From Arthrobacter sp. zg-Y919 (GTDB lineage Bacteria > Actinomycetota > Actinomycetes > Actinomycetales > Micrococcaceae), in contig NZ_CP126242.1 of NCBI RefSeq assembly GCF_030142045.1, positions 1,550,001 to 1,614,000 of the forward strand: DNA of 64,000 nt, written 5' to 3'. Each line of letters starts with the position of its first letter. Within the stretch, counting starts at the first letter, position 1. The position numbers and the translations under genes were made by a program. The notes below the pieces were generated by a model. It worked only from the letters and a program-made list of their open reading frames with translations. It was not told the origin of the DNA and made no database searches. This document shows, in pieces, positions 12,264 through 21,441 of this stretch.

Positions 12264-13606
12264 TGGGATTTAAGAAGAGCACGTCGATCAGACTGATGCC
12301 GGGGGTCACCGTGCGGGTTTCCAACGCGGGTGTCAGTGCCTATGCAGGGCGGACAAAGGTGGCTGGAACATCTGCGTCGCCAAAAAGGCCTGCCGCCCGG
12401 ACCGCCCCTCGCCGCAACCCTGCGCCGGCTCCCGCGACCCGGCCTGCGCCTGCGCCTAAACCCGGCTTGCTGGCTCCGAAGGAAGAGAAGGCACTTTATG
12501 CCTACGCAATCTCCCAGCAGGCGCCCGGCCTTGATCCCCAAGTGATGCAGCATCCCGTGTACGGACATGCCGCCGCAGCAGTACTGGGACTCCAGCAGTT
12601 TCGAGCCGGTAATGACGAGGCCTGCGCGGCGCAGCTGCGGAGCGCGATCCACGGCCCGGCACCGATTGAATCCAACCCGTTCGTCCTCAAATACCTGTCC
12701 GGATTCATTTACGACTTGGAGATCGCCGGCGGGGTGGTTGTGAGCCTGCCGTTGACGAACGCCGCGTTGACGTTGGTCCTGGCTGAAGCTCTGCAGGCGT
12801 TGCAGAGGGATACTGAAGCAATCCAGTATGTCGAACAGTTGGATCCGACCTACCCTGCATTGCTCAGCCTCACCGAGCTCTATTCTGACCGGCAGGACTG
12901 GGATGAGATTCTGCGTCTGACGGACCGCGTGCCCGTAGATTCCGAAGTCACCGCCCTGCTGGCCATCTTGAGATCCCAGGCTCACCTCGAACTCGGTCAG
13001 CTGGTCGCAGCAAAGGAGTGTTTGAAAGCACTGACGGCGAGTAAGAAGTACTCCGAAAATATTCGGTTCAAAGCCTTGGTGCACCGTTCCAATATCAGTC
13101 TGGCAGAGAAGGCCTATGGGCGGGCTGTCGCAGATCTGGAGAAGATCCTGGCTGAGAATTCCCAGGTGCCGGGAATCCGTGAAGCGATCGCTGAAATCAA
13201 TCAGGAAAAACTTGATGCCGAAAGGCAAAAGGTTAATGCTGCAGCGGAAAAAGCTGCCGAGGCACAGCGCCTTCGCGACCAAAAAGCTGCCGAGGCACAG
13301 CGCCTTCGCGACCAAAAAGCCGCTGAGGCAGAACGCCGGCGTGAAGAAAAAGCCGCTGACGCGCAGCGCCTTCGAGCCGAAAAATCAGCCGCGAAGCTTG
13401 CTCAAAATAACGCGCCGCTGATTCAGACCGGAGTGATCAGCCTGAGCGACGACGGTGCGGATGCACCCCCGGAAGACCGGGCCTCGAATACAGCGAGCAA
13501 ACCAACAACGAAATCACCCGGCTTTTACCCTGATCCAGAAGGAGTGGCGCCCTTCCGCTACTGGGACGGTGACTCCTGGACCTCCCGGGTGCGCATGACG
13601 CAGTAG
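12263..13606 (+). CDS. DUF4236-like / TPR / coiled-coil / DUF2510 protein, partner of the TerD-nuclease fusion
   Basis: 447 residues, GTG start overlapping the upstream stop by one base, so translation is coupled. Residues 1-29 (MGFKKSTSIRLMPGVTVRVS, then NAGVSAYAG) resemble the short DUF4236 beta domain. Residues 40-68 are a Pro/Ala/Arg linker. Residues about 75-310 are helical hairpins of TPR type (LAEALQALQRDTEAIQYVEQ, ELGQLVAAKECLKALT, YGRAVADLEKILAENSQVPG). Residues 311-380 are a charged Ala/Glu/Arg/Lys coil with an 11-residue repeat. Residues 418-445 are a DUF2510 module (PGFYPDPEG, FRYWDGDSWTSRVR), which in actinobacteria is usually found in envelope-associated or secreted proteins. 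No transmembrane helix or signal peptide is seen. It looks like a scaffold for the nuclease fusion; no known function. Confidence 0.85.
   Translation: MGFKKSTSIRLMPGVTVRVSNAGVSAYAGRTKVAGTSASPKRPAARTAPRRNPAPAPATRPAPAPKPGLLAPKEEKALYAYAISQQAPGLDPQVMQHPVYGHAAAAVLGLQQFRAGNDEACAAQLRSAIHGPAPIESNPFVLKYLSGFIYDLEIAGGVVVSLPLTNAALTLVLAEALQALQRDTEAIQYVEQLDPTYPALLSLTELYSDRQDWDEILRLTDRVPVDSEVTALLAILRSQAHLELGQLVAAKECLKALTASKKYSENIRFKALVHRSNISLAEKAYGRAVADLEKILAENSQVPGIREAIAEINQEKLDAERQKVNAAAEKAAEAQRLRDQKAAEAQRLRDQKAAEAERRREEKAADAQRLRAEKSAAKLAQNNAPLIQTGVISLSDDGADAPPEDRASNTASKPTTKSPGFYPDPEGVAPFRYWDGDSWTSRVRMTQ
13248..13346 (+). repeat. 33-bp tandem repeat inside the DUF2510 protein gene
   Basis: Two exact 33-bp copies (13248-13280, 13281-13313) encode KAAEAQRLRDQ twice; a third, diverged copy follows (13314-13346). 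Exact identity between neighbouring copies points to recent slippage that lengthened the coiled coil by whole 11-residue units. Confidence 0.85.
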
Positions 13607-13650
13607 CCCGGGCAGGCCTAGGATCCTCACAGCGCAACGCAGCCTTGCGC

Positions 13651-14319
13651 CTACCCCTCGGGGCGGCTGCGGTTGTAGCTGTCGGCCCGCTCCTGGCCGC
13701 TCAGTTCCGCAATGGCATCCATAACTCGGTCGGTGGCCTGCCTGCGGGCGGGTAGGGCGTGCTCCGGGCCGGTCTTCTGGAAATACAGCGGCTGCCCGAC
13801 TTTAAGGGTGAAATGTCCGGGCTTTACCGTTTTCCGTCCGGCCGGCTGCAGCTTCTCCGTGCCGATCAGCCCGACCGGCACCACCGGCGCCCCGGAAGTG
13901 AGGGCAAGCCAGCCGACGCCGGTCCGGCCGCGGTACAGCAGCCCGTCGCGTGAGCGGGTGCCTTCCGGGTAGATGCCGACCCCGCCGCCGTCCTCCAGGA
14001 TGTCCAGCAGGGTCTTGAGGGCGGCGACGCTGGCCGCCTGCTGGTCGCGCTGCACCGGAATGGATCCCACGCCCTCGAAGAAACTCTTCATGGCCAGCCC
14101 CTTCAGGCCGGTGCCGGTGAAGTATTCCGCCTTGGCGAAGAACCCCACGCGCCGCGGCAGCAGCGCCTGGACCAGGACACTGTCCAGGAAGGACAGGTGG
14201 TTGCAGGCCACGATGAACGGGCCGCGGACCGGGACGTGTTCGAGTCCGGTCACGGTGGGACGGCACAGTCCGGCGACAAGGCCGCGGGTGCTTGCACGGG
14301 TCAGGTTATACAGAACCAT
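13651..14319 (-). CDS. 1-acyl-sn-glycerol-3-phosphate acyltransferase (PlsC-like)
   Basis: Membrane-associated acyltransferase that adds the second acyl chain to lysophosphatidate in phospholipid synthesis; the exact acceptor is inferred. The 222-residue protein shows the catalytic NHLSFLDS (NHx4D, near residue 40), FFEGVGSIPVQRD, the glycerol-phosphate-binding YPEGTRSRDG and a later PVVPVGLIGTEK block. Its start overlaps the stop of the HAD phosphatase by 14 nt, so the two are one transcription unit. It lies just downstream of the plus-strand TerD islet, with convergent ends. Confidence 0.9.
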   Translation of the reverse strand: MVLYNLTRASTRGLVAGLCRPTVTGLEHVPVRGPFIVACNHLSFLDSVLVQALLPRRVGFFAKAEYFTGTGLKGLAMKSFFEGVGSIPVQRDQQAASVAALKTLLDILEDGGGVGIYPEGTRSRDGLLYRGRTGVGWLALTSGAPVVPVGLIGTEKLQPAGRKTVKPGHFTLKVGQPLYFQKTGPEHALPARRQATDRVMDAIAELSGQERADSYNRSRPEG

Positions 14320-15004
14320 TCAGGGCCGCTCCGTTCCGTGCGTAGCCCAGCACTGCGTCCACGAGTTCCTCCGCGGTGTCGACGACGGCGGCTGCCCCCG
14401 CCGCCTGCAGCTCACCCTCGGCGGCGAAGCCCCAGGAGACGCCAATGCATCCGAGACCGTTGGCCGCCGCACCCTCGACATCGTGCCGCCGGTCCCCGAT
14501 CATCACGGCACGGTCGTAGGAATCCGCATGCCGGTCGAGGGCCGCCCGGATGATGCTCCGCTTCCCGTCCAGGGCGGCTGCCGCCTGCTCATCGGCCGGT
14601 GAGCCGTGCACGGAGCCGAAAAGGTTGCCCATGCCCTGAACTTCCAGCAGCTCCACGGCGAGGTGCTCTGGTTTCTGGGTCGCGACAGCGACGGTCATGT
14701 CCCTGCGCAGCAGTTCCACTGCCCGCTGGATGCCGGGATAGGGCCGGCTCTGTGCCATCCCGGACTCCCGGTAGCCCTGCCGGTAGTGCCGGATGACGGC
14801 TTCAAGACGGTCGCCGGGCACGCGTGCGATGTCCCGCAGGGAGGTCACCAGCGAAGGGCCCACCATGCGCTGCAGATCCGCCTCCGGGGGCACCGGCAGG
14901 CCGCAGGCGGCCAGCGCGGAACTGATACCGCCGGTGATGGCACCCGCCGGATCAACCAGCGTTCCATCGAGATCGAAAAGCACCAAGGTCCGGGGAGAAG
15001 TCAC
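14306..15004 (-). CDS. HAD-superfamily phosphatase, phosphoglycolate phosphatase-like
   Basis: Cytosolic Mg-dependent phosphatase with the four HAD motifs: LFDLDGTLVDP (nucleophile Asp and acid Asp), VATQKPE (motif II Thr), a Lys in LDGKRSIIR (motif III) and MIGDRRHDVEGA (motif IV). A cap domain follows motif I (GISSALAACGLPV), as in Gph-type enzymes. The GTG at 15004 gives 232 residues beginning just before motif I; a longer frame upstream adds a non-homologous tail. The substrate is not predictable from sequence. Overlaps the downstream acyltransferase gene. Confidence 0.85.
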   Translation of the reverse strand: MTSPRTLVLFDLDGTLVDPAGAITGGISSALAACGLPVPPEADLQRMVGPSLVTSLRDIARVPGDRLEAVIRHYRQGYRESGMAQSRPYPGIQRAVELLRRDMTVAVATQKPEHLAVELLEVQGMGNLFGSVHGSPADEQAAAALDGKRSIIRAALDRHADSYDRAVMIGDRRHDVEGAAANGLGCIGVSWGFAAEGELQAAGAAAVVDTAEELVDAVLGYARNGAALNGSV

Positions 15005-15109
15005 GGGCCTTAGTTTGGCATACCGGAGCAGGCTTAGGGAAAAAGATATACGCGCCCAAGAATATGTTCTGATGCCGGGGCGGCAAATATGCCCGGATCC
15101 GGAATACAC

Positions 15110-15151
15110 GAAGGCCGGCGCCCGACCCCGGAGGGGCAGACACCGGCCTTC
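15110..15151 (-). terminator. Hairpin downstream of uvrA
   Basis: GAAGGCCGG (15110-15118) pairs with CCGGCCTTC (15143-15151), and an inner CCCC/GGGG stem lies in the loop. It starts nine bases after the uvrA stop on the minus strand. There is no long T-run, so termination strength is uncertain. Confidence 0.6.
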
Positions 15152-15159
15152 ACCTGTTT

Positions 15160-18072
15160 CTACGGGTTCAGGATCTCCGCGAGGAACGTTGCGGTGTGGC
15201 TCCCCTCGACCTTGGCGACCTTCTCCGGGGTGCCCGAAGCGACCACCTTGCCGCCGCCGGTACCACCGTCGGGGCCGAGGTCGATGATCCAGTCGGCGCT
15301 CTTGATCACGTCGAGGTTGTGCTCGATGGTGATCACTGTGTTGCCCTTGTCCACCAGGCCCTGCAGGACTTCCAGCAGCTTGCGGACATCCTCGAAGTGC
15401 AGGCCCGTGGTGGGCTCGTCCAGGACGTAGATACTGCGGCCGTTGGACCGCTTCTGCAGCTCGCTGGCGAGCTTCACGCGCTGTGCTTCGCCGCCGGAGA
15501 GCGTGGTGGCCGGCTGGCCCAGCCGGACGTAGCCCAGGCCCACGTCCACCAGGGTGTTCAGGTGCCGGGAAATGGGACCGAAGGCGGCGAAGAACTCCGC
15601 GGCTTCCTCGATCGGCATGTCCAGCACTTCGGCAATGTTCTTGCCCTTGTAGTGCACTTCCATGGTTTCCCGGTTGAACCGGGCGCCGTGGCAGACCTCG
15701 CAGGGCACATACACGTCGGGGAGGAAGTTCATCTCGATCTTCAGCGTGCCGTCGCCGTGGCAGGCTTCGCAGCGGCCGCCCTTGACGTTGAAGGAGAAAC
15801 GGCCCGGCAGGTAGCCCCGCACCTTCGCCTCGTTGGTCTCGGCGAAGAGCTTGCGGATGTGGTCCCAGACGCCGGTGTAGGTGGCGGGGTTGGACCGTGG
15901 GGTACGTCCGATGGGGCTCTGGTCCACGTGGATGACCTTGTCCAGCTGCTCCAGGCCCTCCACGCGGGTGTGCCGGCCGGCCACGTGCTTGGCGCCGTTG
16001 AGCTTGTTCGCCATCGTCTTGTAGAGGATGTCGTTGATCAGCGTGGACTTGCCCGACCCGCTGACGCCGGTGACGGCGGTGAAGACGCCCAGCGGGACGT
16101 CCACGTTCAGGTTCTGCAGGTTGTTTTCCCGGGCGCCCACGATCTTCAGCTGGCGTGACTTGTCCACCTTGCGCCGCTTCGCCGGGATCTCGATCTTCTT
16201 CCGGCCGGAGAGGTACGCACCGGTGATGGAGCGTTCGTTGGTGAGCAGCTCGGCCAACGGGCCGGAGTGCACCACCTCGCCGCCGCGCTCACCGGCGCCG
16301 GGGCCGACGTCGACAATCCAGTCCGCTTCCTGGATGGTGTCCTCATCGTGTTCGACGACGATCAGGGTATTGCCCAGGCTGCGCAGCCGGATCAGGGTGT
16401 CGATCAGGCGCCGGTTGTCCTTCTGGTGCAGGCCGATCGACGGCTCATCCAGGACGTAGAGCACGCCCACGAGTCCCGAACCGATCTGCGTGGCCAGGCG
16501 GATGCGCTGGGCCTCTCCGCCGGACAGTGTGGCGGCCGGGCGGTTCAGGCTCAGGTATTCCAGGCCGACGTCGAGCAGGAAGGTCAGGCGGGCCTGGATC
16601 TCCTTGAGCACCTGGTTGGCGATCTGCGCTTCGCGTCCGGTGAGGACCAGGGTGTTGAGGAAGTCCGCGGCTTCGCGCAGCGGCAGGGCGCTGATCTCGG
16701 CGATGTTGCGGCCGTTGATCAGCACGGACAGGGACGCGGGGTTCAGCCGCGCTCCCCCACATTCGGGGCAGGCAATTTCCCGCATGTACTCTTCGTACCG
16801 GTCGCGGGCGTGGTCCGATTCGGTTTCCCCGTGCTTGCGGTGGATGTACTGGATGACGCCTTCGAAGCCGGTGCTGTATTTGCGTTCGCGGCCGAAGCGG
16901 TTGCGGTACTGGACCACCACCTTATGGTCCTTGCCGTTGAGCACGGCCTCCCGGACCTTGGGGGTCAGCTTCTTCCACGGCGTATCCATGGAGAAGCCCA
17001 TGTCCTTGGACAGGCCCTCGAGCAGCCGGTTCCAGTATTCGGTGGTGGCGGTGCCCAGCGACCAGGGGGCGATGGCGCCTTCGGCCAGGGACTTGGAGGG
17101 GTCCGGAACGATCAGGTCCTCATCCACCTCCAGCCGGGAGCCGATGCCGGTGCAGACCGGGCAGGCACCGAACGGGTTGTTGAAGGAGAAGGACCGCGGC
17201 TCGATTTCGTCGATGGCCAGCGGGTGCTCGTTCGGGCAGGCCAGATTCTCGGAGAAGGTGCGGGTACGCTCGCTGCTGTCTTCGGGCAGGTCCACGAAGT
17301 CGACGACCACGCGGCCGTCGGCCAGGCCGAGGCCGGTTTCCACGGAGTCCGTGAGGCGCTGCCGGATGCCGTCCTTGGCCACCAGGCGGTCCACAACCAC
17401 TTCAATGTTGTGCTTGTACTGCTTGCCCAGCTTCGGCGGATCGGAGAGCTGGATCTGCTTACCGTCCACCCGGGCACGGGAGTAGCCCTTGGCGGCGAGC
17501 TCCTTGAACAGGTCGACGAACTCGCCCTTCCGGCCGCGGACCACCGGGGCAAGGATCTGGAAGCGGGTGCCCTCTTCCAGTTCGAGGAGCTGGTCCACGA
17601 TCTGCTGAGGTGTCTGCCTGCTGACAGGCTCGCCGCAGACCGGGCAGAAGGGACGGCCCACACGGGCCCAGAGCAGGCGCATGTAGTCGTGGATCTCGGT
17701 GATGGTGCCCACCGTGGACCGGGGGTTCTTGCTGGTGGACTTCTGGTCGATCGAGACCGCGGGCGAGAGGCCCTCGATGAAGTCGACGTCGGGCTTATCC
17801 ACCTGGCCCAGGAACATGCGGGCGTAGGCGGACAGCGACTCGACGTACCGCCGCTGGCCTTCGGCGAAGATCGTGTCGAATGCGAGGGAGGATTTACCCG
17901 AGCCGGACAGGCCGGTGAACACGATCATGGCGTCCCGCGGCAGGTCCAGGTCGACGTTGCGGAGGTTGTGCTCGCGCGCGCCTTTCACTACCAGGCGGGA
18001 TAGGTCATTGGCTTTATGCGGCACGAACGTGGTGTCCGCCGTCGGAAGAGTCGATTTAGGCACGTTTTCCAC
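15160..18072 (-). CDS. uvrA: Excinuclease ABC subunit A
   Basis: Damage-sensing ATPase of nucleotide excision repair that loads UvrB. The 970-residue protein has two ABC modules: Walker [11 protein letters not shown] at 53-62 and [10 protein letters not shown] in the second half, LSGGEAQRI and LSGGEAQRV signatures, and Walker [11 protein letters not shown] and [10 protein letters not shown]. Zinc-binding cysteines are seen in [15 protein letters not shown] and CEACHGDG...CEVCHG. The GTG start at 18072 gives a protein of usual length. A LexA-like palindrome lies seven bases upstream, so SOS induction is likely. Confidence 0.97.
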   Translation of the reverse strand: MENVPKSTLPTADTTFVPHKANDLSRLVVKGAREHNLRNVDLDLPRDAMIVFTGLSGSGKSSLAFDTIFAEGQRRYVESLSAYARMFLGQVDKPDVDFIEGLSPAVSIDQKSTSKNPRSTVGTITEIHDYMRLLWARVGRPFCPVCGEPVSRQTPQQIVDQLLELEEGTRFQILAPVVRGRKGEFVDLFKELAAKGYSRARVDGKQIQLSDPPKLGKQYKHNIEVVVDRLVAKDGIRQRLTDSVETGLGLADGRVVVDFVDLPEDSSERTRTFSENLACPNEHPLAIDEIEPRSFSFNNPFGACPVCTGIGSRLEVDEDLIVPDPSKSLAEGAIAPWSLGTATTEYWNRLLEGLSKDMGFSMDTPWKKLTPKVREAVLNGKDHKVVVQYRNRFGRERKYSTGFEGVIQYIHRKHGETESDHARDRYEEYMREIACPECGGARLNPASLSVLINGRNIAEISALPLREAADFLNTLVLTGREAQIANQVLKEIQARLTFLLDVGLEYLSLNRPAATLSGGEAQRIRLATQIGSGLVGVLYVLDEPSIGLHQKDNRRLIDTLIRLRSLGNTLIVVEHDEDTIQEADWIVDVGPGAGERGGEVVHSGPLAELLTNERSITGAYLSGRKKIEIPAKRRKVDKSRQLKIVGARENNLQNLNVDVPLGVFTAVTGVSGSGKSTLINDILYKTMANKLNGAKHVAGRHTRVEGLEQLDKVIHVDQSPIGRTPRSNPATYTGVWDHIRKLFAETNEAKVRGYLPGRFSFNVKGGRCEACHGDGTLKIEMNFLPDVYVPCEVCHGARFNRETMEVHYKGKNIAEVLDMPIEEAAEFFAAFGPISRHLNTLVDVGLGYVRLGQPATTLSGGEAQRVKLASELQKRSNGRSIYVLDEPTTGLHFEDVRKLLEVLQGLVDKGNTVITIEHNLDVIKSADWIIDLGPDGGTGGGKVVASGTPEKVAKVEGSHTATFLAEILNP

Positions 18073-18078
18073 TGTAGT

Positions 18079-18094
18079 TCAAACGCCCATTCGA
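18079..18094 (-). promoter_or_regulatory. Candidate LexA (SOS) box of uvrA
   Basis: TCGAATGGGCGTTTGA on the minus strand matches the actinobacterial SOS consensus TCGAAC-N4-GTTCGA except for one C-to-T change in each half. It ends seven bases before the uvrA start, where bound LexA would block transcription. Confidence 0.55.
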
Positions 18095-18164
18095 AAAAGT
18101 ATTCGACCCCCCGGGTTTCGCCGCGGGCGAAGCGCCAGCCGGTCCGGCGCGTTGCGCATTCGTA

Positions 18165-18923
18165 CTAGCGGTTTACGCAGTAGCGCACGTAGTAGTAGAT
18201 GGCCCCTCCATTGCGCCAAGCCGTGGCATCGATGAGCTTCTCCAAACGGCCCACCTTGTCCTCCGCCGCCGTCAGGATGCGGCGTGGAAGACGGCCGACA
18301 TCCGCAAAGTGGTTCGCCCATGCAAGCGAGGAACCGGCAAATTCGACGGCTGCCGTCAACTGTTCCCGCACGCCTTCCTCGGTGGCCGCGCCATAGGGTG
18401 ATGCTGCGAGCAATTCCTGTGCCTTCGCACGGTCAGCTGCATCACTGTTCATGACCTCGGCAAAAACCGAACACACGGTATCCCTCAGAACAGTCTCTGT
18501 GGCGTCGTCCATGTGTTTTACCAAATACTCGGGGGGCGTTATCTCCCGCCGCCAGGAGGCCCGCATAATCTGCAGTGTCTCCTCGCGGAACGTGGAGGTC
18601 CACCCCTCCGGTACCGCGATTTGTCTGGCAAGTGCATTCAAAACGGCGGAACGCTGCGTTGCGGCCTCAACCACTGCACGCTCTTCGGCGCTAAGTCCGG
18701 ACTGCTCGATCTCCCGAAGGAGATCGTCAAGCCGCTGACTGGCAGTTCTCAATTCTGCGGGACCAGCGGCAGCATGTATCGCCTGTAAGGCATCGTCCGA
18801 GGTGTTTCTCACGGCACCTAAATTCGAGATCCCGCCGCAGCTGGCTCCTCCGCTGCTAAACAAGACCAGGACAGCCAGAACCGCAGTCTGTACGCGGGTG
18901 GACCGTTTCGGAGTCGAATCCAT
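18165..18923 (-). CDS. Predicted lipoprotein of unknown function
   Basis: 252 residues. An N-terminal basic stretch and hydrophobic core (about 10-25) end in SSGGASCGG, a lipobox with Cys at about residue 29, so it should be a membrane-anchored surface lipoprotein. The mature part is mostly helical and charged (RTASQRLDDLLREIEQSGLS; VGRLEKLIDATAW) and ends YYYVRYCVNR with a second Cys. No family is recognised. The ATG has GAGAGGTG seven bases upstream. Base composition is less GC-rich than uvrA or the ABC genes, which suggests acquired or lineage-specific DNA. Confidence 0.75.
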   Translation of the reverse strand: MDSTPKRSTRVQTAVLAVLVLFSSGGASCGGISNLGAVRNTSDDALQAIHAAAGPAELRTASQRLDDLLREIEQSGLSAEERAVVEAATQRSAVLNALARQIAVPEGWTSTFREETLQIMRASWRREITPPEYLVKHMDDATETVLRDTVCSVFAEVMNSDAADRAKAQELLAASPYGAATEEGVREQLTAAVEFAGSSLAWANHFADVGRLPRRILTAAEDKVGRLEKLIDATAWRNGGAIYYYVRYCVNR

Positions 18924-19020
18924 GGCGCATCACCTCTCGACGATGGCCGTTGGCTTACACCTCGGATCCCCGATTGTCTACAGAATCAGCGACACTTTCG
19001 CCGCCGCCAGGGTCACGAAG

Positions 19021-19437
19021 CTAGTGCAGCGCCGCCCGCAGGAAGGACACGGCCTCGTCCTCGGAGACGCCGTTGGCCCGGACTGATCTGGCATACACTG
19101 CGGCAGCTGCGGCCACCCGGCTGCGGCCGCTGTCGCCGCCCGCCGCGACAACCGTGCCGGCGCGGGACCGGGTGGTGACCACCTGCGCCTGCTCCAGTTC
19201 ACGGTAGGCCTTGGCCACTGTGTTCACTGCCAGGCCGAGGTGTCCGGCCAGCGTACGGACCGGAGGCAGCCGCGTGCCGACGGCGAGGCTGCCGTCATTC
19301 ACGCCGTCCAGGATCTGCAGGCGCAGCTGTTCGTAAGGCGGAACCGAGCTGGAGGCGTCTATCCGGACCTCAGCCAGTACGCCCGCGTCGTTGCCTGCGG
19401 AGGTTGCTTCGGTTCCTGGGTGTGTGTCAGGCGTCAT
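19021..19437 (-). CDS. GntR-family transcriptional regulator (YtrA subfamily)
   Basis: 138 residues: a winged-helix GntR domain (VPPYEQLRLQILDGVNDGSL, then LPPVRTLAGHLGLAVNTVAKAYREL) followed by only a short helical tail, the layout of YtrA-type regulators that control neighbouring ABC transporters. It starts nine bases after the stop of the ABC exporter half at 19447 in the same direction. TAGCAT six bases before its ATG also fits a leaderless promoter, so it could be made from its own transcript. Likely an autoregulated repressor of the exporter genes; the ligand is unknown. Confidence 0.88.
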   Translation of the reverse strand: MTPDTHPGTEATSAGNDAGVLAEVRIDASSSVPPYEQLRLQILDGVNDGSLAVGTRLPPVRTLAGHLGLAVNTVAKAYRELEQAQVVTTRSRAGTVVAAGGDSGRSRVAAAAAVYARSVRANGVSEDEAVSFLRAALH

Positions 19438-19446
19438 GCTGCAATG

Positions 19447-21441
19447 CTAATGCCCGGCCGGGTCGGCAGGTGCAGCCGGGTCCGCCTCCGCGGCTCCCGA
19501 ATCCGCTTCCCGTTCCCTGTCAGGTTCAGCATCAGGGCCCGCGAACTGGGAGCGGTACAGCCCGGCGTAGAAGCCTTCGGCCGCCAACAGCGCTTCGTGC
19601 ATTCCCTGCTCAACGATCTGCCCGTCCCGGACCACCAGGATCAGGTCGGCGTCGCGGATGGTGGAGAGCCGGTGGGCGATGACGAAACTCGTGCGGTCCT
19701 GCCGGAGCGCATTCATGGCGAGGCGGATGGCGATTTCCGTCCGGGTATCCACGGAGCTGGTGGCCTCGTCCAGGACCAGGATGGAAGGGTCCGAAAGCCA
19801 GGCCCGGGCAATGGTCAGCAGCTGCCGCTGGCCCTGGCTCAGCGCGCCGCCGTCGTAGCCGAGCACGGTGTCGTAGCCCTCGGGCAGGGACCGGACAAAG
19901 TGGTCCACATGGGTGGCCTGTGCAGCCTGGACGATTTGCTCCTCCGTGGCGTCCGGCGCGCCGTAGGCCAGGTTCTCCCGGACCGTCCCCTCGAACAGCC
20001 AGGCGTCCTGGAGCACCATGCCGATATGGCTGCGCAGTTCCTCGCGGTTGAGCCGGGCAATGTCGACGCCGTCGATGGTGATGCGGCCGGCGTCGACCTC
20101 GTAGAAACGCATCAGGAGGTTGACGAGGGTGGTCTTGCCTGCGCCCGTGGGCCCAACAATGGCCACCGTCTGCCCCGGCTCGGCCGTGAAGGACAGATGA
20201 CGGATCAGCGGGGCGTCGGGGCTGTAATCGAAGGAGACGTCCTCGAAGGCGACCCGTCCCCGCACGGCCGGAAGATGTTCGGGACGGTCCGGGTCCGGTG
20301 CTTGTTCCTTGGCGTCCAGGAGGGCGAAGACGCGTTCGGCGGAGGCGACGCCGGACTGGAGCATGTTGATCAGCCCGCCCAGCTGGCCCAGCGGCTGGCT
20401 GAACTGGCGGCTGTACTGGACAAAGGCCTGCACACCGCCGATGGACAGCTGCCCACTGGCCACCTGCAGGCCGCCCACCACGGCCACCGCGACGTAGTTC
20501 AGGTTCGAAATGAACATCATCGCCGGCATGATGATGCCGGAGACAAACTGGGCACGGAAGGCGGAGCGGTACAACCGGTTGTTGGCGGGAGCGAAGCCTT
20601 CAATCACCCGCTCCTGCTGGCCGAAGGCCTTCACCACGTCCTGTCCGGTGAACATTTCCTCGATGTAGCCGTTCACCTCGCCGGTGGACTTCCACTGGGT
20701 CTTGAACTCCGCCTGCGAGCGCCGGGCAATGAGTACCGTCACGAGGGCGGAGACGGGCACGGTGACCACGGCGATCAATGCCAGTAACGGTGAAATGGAC
20801 ACCATCATGGCCAGCACGCCGATGATGGTCAGGACCGAGGTGAGGATCTGGGTCAGGCTCTGCGAGAGGGTCTGGGCCAGGTTGTCGATGTCGTTGGTGA
20901 CGCGGCTCAGGACGTCCCCGCGTGACTGCTGCTGGAAGTGGGACATGGGCAGGCGGAACAGTTTGCCGTCCACGTCGCGGCGCAGCCGGTACATGGCGTT
21001 CTGCACAATGCGTGCGGTCACGCGTGCCTGGAACCAGCCGAAGGCGAAGGCCGCCAGGTAGATCGCCAGTACGCCCAGCAGGATTGCGCCGAGCCGGGCG
21101 AAGTCCAGTCCCTGGCCGGGGATGACGTCCATGGCGGCAAGCATGTCCGCCAGTTCCCGCTCCCCCGAGTTCCGCAGGGCCTGTACCTGGGCGTCCTTCG
21201 ACATTCCGGCCGGCAGCGTCTGCCCGATGAACCCGTCGAAGATGACGTTGGTGGCTTCCCCGAGGATGCGGGGCGCACTGACGGCGAGCGCCACGGAAAC
21301 GACGGCGGCCACCAGCACTGCCGCCACCCGTAACCGGTCCGGTGCCATCAGCCGCAGGATCCGGCGGACACTGCCGGCGAAGTTTTCCGGTTTCGCCGCC
21401 GCAGCCGCACCGGGTCTGCCCCGTAGCCCCGGGGTACTCAT
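19447..21441 (-). CDS. ABC exporter, consensus-site half (permease-ATPase)
   Basis: 664-residue half-transporter of the MsbA/LmrD type. A six-helix ABC-membrane domain spans about residues 35-330, followed by an ATPase domain with Walker A VGPTGAGKTT, Q-loop GMVLQDAWLF, signature LSQGQRQ (Gly to Gln at the third place of LSGGQ), Walker B ILVLDEATSSVD with the catalytic Glu, and the H-loop VIAHRLST. It overlaps the first half by ATGA and will heterodimerise with it. The C-terminal tail (about 640-664) is Asp/Glu/Ala/Pro-rich and disordered. Substrate unknown; drug or lipid export is usual for the family. Confidence 0.92.
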   Translation of the reverse strand: MSTPGLRGRPGAAAAAKPENFAGSVRRILRLMAPDRLRVAAVLVAAVVSVALAVSAPRILGEATNVIFDGFIGQTLPAGMSKDAQVQALRNSGERELADMLAAMDVIPGQGLDFARLGAILLGVLAIYLAAFAFGWFQARVTARIVQNAMYRLRRDVDGKLFRLPMSHFQQQSRGDVLSRVTNDIDNLAQTLSQSLTQILTSVLTIIGVLAMMVSISPLLALIAVVTVPVSALVTVLIARRSQAEFKTQWKSTGEVNGYIEEMFTGQDVVKAFGQQERVIEGFAPANNRLYRSAFRAQFVSGIIMPAMMFISNLNYVAVAVVGGLQVASGQLSIGGVQAFVQYSRQFSQPLGQLGGLINMLQSGVASAERVFALLDAKEQAPDPDRPEHLPAVRGRVAFEDVSFDYSPDAPLIRHLSFTAEPGQTVAIVGPTGAGKTTLVNLLMRFYEVDAGRITIDGVDIARLNREELRSHIGMVLQDAWLFEGTVRENLAYGAPDATEEQIVQAAQATHVDHFVRSLPEGYDTVLGYDGGALSQGQRQLLTIARAWLSDPSILVLDEATSSVDTRTEIAIRLAMNALRQDRTSFVIAHRLSTIRDADLILVVRDGQIVEQGMHEALLAAEGFYAGLYRSQFAGPDAEPDREREADSGAAEADPAAPADPAGH

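Noticed and set aside
10416..13650. Flanking direct repeats or attachment sites of the TerD islet
   Set aside because: No repeat of more than a few bases links the two ends by eye, and there is no integrase, transposase or tRNA.
16267..18003. 578-codon open frame antisense to uvrA
   Set aside because: Shadow of uvrA; low-complexity translation, no start signals or domains.
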